Assembly (NCBI GenBank): GCA_017547865.1
Contig: JAFYOA010000072.1
Coordinates: 1-12,139, forward strand
Length of the DNA: 12,139 nt
Reading direction: 5' to 3'
DNA from: Clostridia bacterium
Lineage (GTDB): Bacteria > Bacillota_A > Clostridia > Oscillospirales > Acutalibacteraceae
Shown: piece after piece, positions 10,320 to 12,139 of the stretch
How positions within the stretch are numbered: position 1 is the stretch's first letter
Layout of the letters: each line of letters begins with the position of its first letter
The notes under the pieces: generated by a model
The model's database searches: none
What the model was told of the DNA's origin: nothing
Seen by the model: only the letters and a program-made list of their open reading frames with translations
Program-made: the position numbers and the translations under genes

Positions 10320-11399
10320 ATGAAATCTTCCAACAACCGGGAAAACGTACTGAAAACGATCTTTTTTCAGAAACCCGATTTCATTCCCGTTACCTATGCC
10401 ATCAATAATTCCTATTATTTTACAAACGACCCGGAAGATGTGCTGGACTTCAAAGCCCGGCACCCGTTGCTGTTCCCCGGTTTTGAACGGCCGGAACGCG
10501 GCACGTTTTTGCCCCGGCTGAAAGAAAACTTGCCCCTGGTGGCCCGGAAGAGCGAACCCTTCACCGATGATTTCGGCTGCGTGTGGGAGACCCCCATTGA
10601 CGGCATGACCGGCACGGTGACCGGCCATCCCCTGGCTGATCTGGAAAATTTTGCAGACTATACCTTTCCGGACCCGGAAAAATGCATGGGCATTGGCCCG
10701 GTGAATTGGGAAAGCGTACGCGCCGGTATTGCCGCCCAAAAAGCCGCGGGCAACTTCACCACCGGCGGGCTGCGCCACGGCCACACTTTTTTGCAGCTGA
10801 CAGACATTTGCGGCTACCAGAATTTTCTGTATGCCATGACCGACGAAGAACCCGTACTGGACGACCTGATTGCGGGGGTTGAGCGATTCAACACCGCCAT
10901 CATCAAAAAATACATCGATATGGATGTGGACATGATCACCATTCCCGAAGACCTGGGCATGCAGCACGGGCCCATGATCTCCCCGGAGCAGTTCCGGCGG
11001 TACATTAAGCCCAGCTACCAGCGCATGATGCAGCTGGTGCGCGATGCAGGAAAGATCGTGCATATGCACTCCGACGGTGACATCCGCTCGCTGGTGGATG
11101 ACATCATTGAAGGCGGCTGCCAGGTGATCAACCTGCAGGACCTGGTCAACGGCATTGACTGGATCGCGGAGCACTTCCGCGGGAAGACCTGTGTGGAACT
11201 GGATATCGACCGCCAGGATGTCACTTTCCGTGGAACTCCGAAAGACATCGATGATCTGATCCGCGAGGAAGTGGAGAAGATCGGCACACCCCAGGGCGGC
11301 CTGATGCTGATTTACGGCCTGTACCCCGGCACCCCGCTGGAAAACGCCGAAGCGGTGGCCAACGCCATGGAAAAATACTCCGGCCTGCGGAATCTGTAA
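10320..11399 (+). CDS. Uroporphyrinogen decarboxylase superfamily protein (not HemE), possible methyltransferase
   Basis: A 359-residue cytoplasmic protein of the URO-D/MtaA TIM-barrel superfamily. Family segments are PEDLGMQHGPMISPEQFRRY (209-228), KIVHMHSDGDIRSLVDDII (245-263) and the tail LIYGLYPGTPLENAEAV (330-346). The N-terminal RQAGR segment of true HemE is absent, so haem synthesis is unlikely. In the methyltransferases MtaA and MtbA, zinc is held by a His-x-Cys motif plus a later Cys; here the equivalent place reads His-Met-His-Ser (248-251), so a typical zinc-thiol site is not evident. The substrate is therefore unknown. ATG 10320 follows AGGAGG (10306-10311); the in-frame GTG at 10302 would put the ribosome site inside the gene. 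No corrinoid protein, RamA or other methyltransferase part lies nearby. Confidence 0.85.
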   Translation: MKSSNNRENVLKTIFFQKPDFIPVTYAINNSYYFTNDPEDVLDFKARHPLLFPGFERPERGTFLPRLKENLPLVARKSEPFTDDFGCVWETPIDGMTGTVTGHPLADLENFADYTFPDPEKCMGIGPVNWESVRAGIAAQKAAGNFTTGGLRHGHTFLQLTDICGYQNFLYAMTDEEPVLDDLIAGVERFNTAIIKKYIDMDVDMITIPEDLGMQHGPMISPEQFRRYIKPSYQRMMQLVRDAGKIVHMHSDGDIRSLVDDIIEGGCQVINLQDLVNGIDWIAEHFRGKTCVELDIDRQDVTFRGTPKDIDDLIREEVEKIGTPQGGLMLIYGLYPGTPLENAEAVANAMEKYSGLRNL

Positions 11400-11409
11400 A
11401 CGATCAAAC

Positions 11410-11441
11410 AGCCTCTCCAAACGGAGGGGCTATTGTTTTTT
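11410..11441 (+). terminator. Terminator of the URO-D family gene
   Basis: AGCCTCTCC (11410-11418) pairs with GGAGGGGCT (11423-11431), with one T-G wobble and an AAAC loop, followed by a T-rich tract with six T (11436-11441). It begins 11 bases after the stop. Confidence 0.85.
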
Positions 11442-11488
11442 CGGCACGGACAACCCTTTCAAAAATGAAGAAAAACCGCGGTAATCTG

Positions 11489-11517
11489 TTGCGTTCTTTT
11501 TTCTGCTTTGTTATAAT
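11489..11517 (+). promoter_or_regulatory. Promoter of the NSS transporter gene
   Basis: A perfect TATAAT (11512-11517) has an extended TG at 11509-11510. The -35, TTGCGT (11489-11494), is weak but correctly spaced at 17 bases. The leader to ATG 11558 would be about 34 bases. Confidence 0.7.
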
Positions 11518-11557
11518 ATAAAATATGTATTTCCAAAATTTAGGATGTGTATAAGTC

Positions 11558-12139
11558 ATGGAAACAAAGAAAAAAAGCAGCTTTACCGGTTCCATCGGAT
11601 TTGTTCTGGCGGCAGCCGGCAGCGCCGTAGGCGTGGGTAACATTTGGCGGTTCCCCTATTTGGCCGCACAGGATGGCGGCGGCGTATTCCTGCTGGTGTA
11701 CCTGCTGTTGGTGCTCACCTTTGGGTTTGCCCTGCTAACCACCGACATTGCCATTGGCCGGCGCACAAAGCAAAGCGCACTGAACGCCTTTGCCAGCATC
11801 CATCCCAAGTGGGATTTCCTTGGCAAGCTCACCTTTTTGGTGCCTGCACTGATCATTACATACTACATCGTCATTGGCGGCTGGATCTTAAAATACACCA
11901 CCGTGTTCCTTACCGGCGCGCACACCGAAGCCGCGGCAGACGGTTACTTCTCTTCTTTCATCACTTCGCCGGTTTCGCCCATTGTTTACATGCTTATTTT
12001 CCTGGCCATCACCGCCTTTGTGGTGTACTTTGGTGTGGAAAAAGGCATTGAGCGCTTCTCAAAACTGGTCATGCCCGGTTTGCTGGTGCTCACCATTGGC
12101 ATTGCCGTCTTTTCCCTCACTCTTACTCATACCGCCGAG
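11558..12139 (+). CDS. Neurotransmitter:sodium symporter (NSS/SNF) family transporter, 3' truncated
   Basis: The first 194 residues run off the window edge; the family is usually about 440-500 residues. The first helix contains the NSS hallmark GSAVGVGNIWRFPY (21-34), the unwound segment that binds Na+ and the amino acid substrate in LeuT. It is followed by GGGVFLLVYLLLV and ALLTTDIAIGRR (helix 2). Further hydrophobic segments (LVPALIITYYIVIGGWIL, VYMLIFLAITAFVVYFGV, LVMPGLLVLTIGIAVF) match helices 3-5. It imports an amino acid or similar amine with Na+; the substrate is not predictable. The ribosome site is weak (AGGA 11542-11545, 12 bases before ATG 11558), yet no better start exists. It is a separate unit behind its own promoter. 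Confidence 0.93.
   Translation, partial: METKKKSSFTGSIGFVLAAAGSAVGVGNIWRFPYLAAQDGGGVFLLVYLLLVLTFGFALLTTDIAIGRRTKQSALNAFASIHPKWDFLGKLTFLVPALIITYYIVIGGWILKYTTVFLTGAHTEAAADGYFSSFITSPVSPIVYMLIFLAITAFVVYFGVEKGIERFSKLVMPGLLVLTIGIAVFSLTLTHTAE

Noticed and set aside
10320..11399. Annotation as hemE (haem biosynthesis uroporphyrinogen decarboxylase)
   Set aside because: The RQAGR substrate-binding segment is absent and no other haem gene is near; superfamily-level naming is safer.
10278..11420. Minus-strand open frame of 380 residues opposite the URO-D family gene
   Set aside because: It starts inside the terminator region and runs over the promoter; no motif and no ribosome site.

Overview
The window reads as a chromosomal segment of a Gram-positive anaerobe of the Clostridia, most likely an Oscillospiraceae/Ruminococcaceae gut bacterium of the Faecalibacterium-Gemmiger-Subdoligranulum kind. 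The grounds are strong AGGAGG-type ribosome sites, moderately high G+C coding sequence, a Mn2+ riboswitch ahead of mntP, a high-molecular-weight rubredoxin, an ECF sigma factor of the Clostridia type with a zinc-less membrane partner, and a tRNA gene with an encoded CCA. The genus is an inference from gene style, not from a marker gene.

Layout, left to right. (1) Positions 1-158 hold the 3' end of an unknown membrane protein gene. (2) Positions 174-1028 are a self-contained manganese-efflux unit: extended -10 promoter, yybP-ykoY (Mn2+) aptamer, intrinsic terminator, mntP, terminator. (3) Positions 1067-3925 hold a four-gene plus-strand locus: ECF sigma factor, a single-pass membrane protein overlapping it by 4 bases (probable anti-sigma), a small secreted protein, and a larger membrane-anchored exported protein, closed by a strong bidirectional hairpin. 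Two of the four genes seem to start at non-standard codons (ATT and ACG), each exactly 7 bases after a good Shine-Dalgarno. (4) On the minus strand, 6345 down to 3932: a PfkB-family sugar kinase and sfsA overlapping by 4 bases under one promoter, then a separately promoted flavin reductase-rubredoxin fusion. (5) Positions 6368-6595 are a non-coding block made almost wholly of consecutive hairpins, lying between two divergent promoters and outside both predicted transcripts. (6) An XRE-type regulator (+) and the CCA-adding enzyme (-) converge on a shared terminator. (7) tRNA-Lys(UUU) has a near-perfect promoter and terminator; the last 24 bases of its 3' region recur 152 bases downstream, followed by a second terminator. 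(8) On the plus strand come a CaCA-family Ca2+/Na+ antiporter, a URO-D-superfamily protein that is not HemE, and the start of an NSS-family transporter cut by the window end.

Most of the window is housekeeping or transport, arranged as short independently promoted units, several with the extended -10 form TGn-TATAAT. The parts that go beyond ordinary annotation are the ECF locus with its unusual start codons and folded leader, the hairpin-array block at 6368-6595, and the duplicated tRNA 3' end. I see no CRISPR array, transposase, integrase, toxin-antitoxin pair or recognisable defence system.
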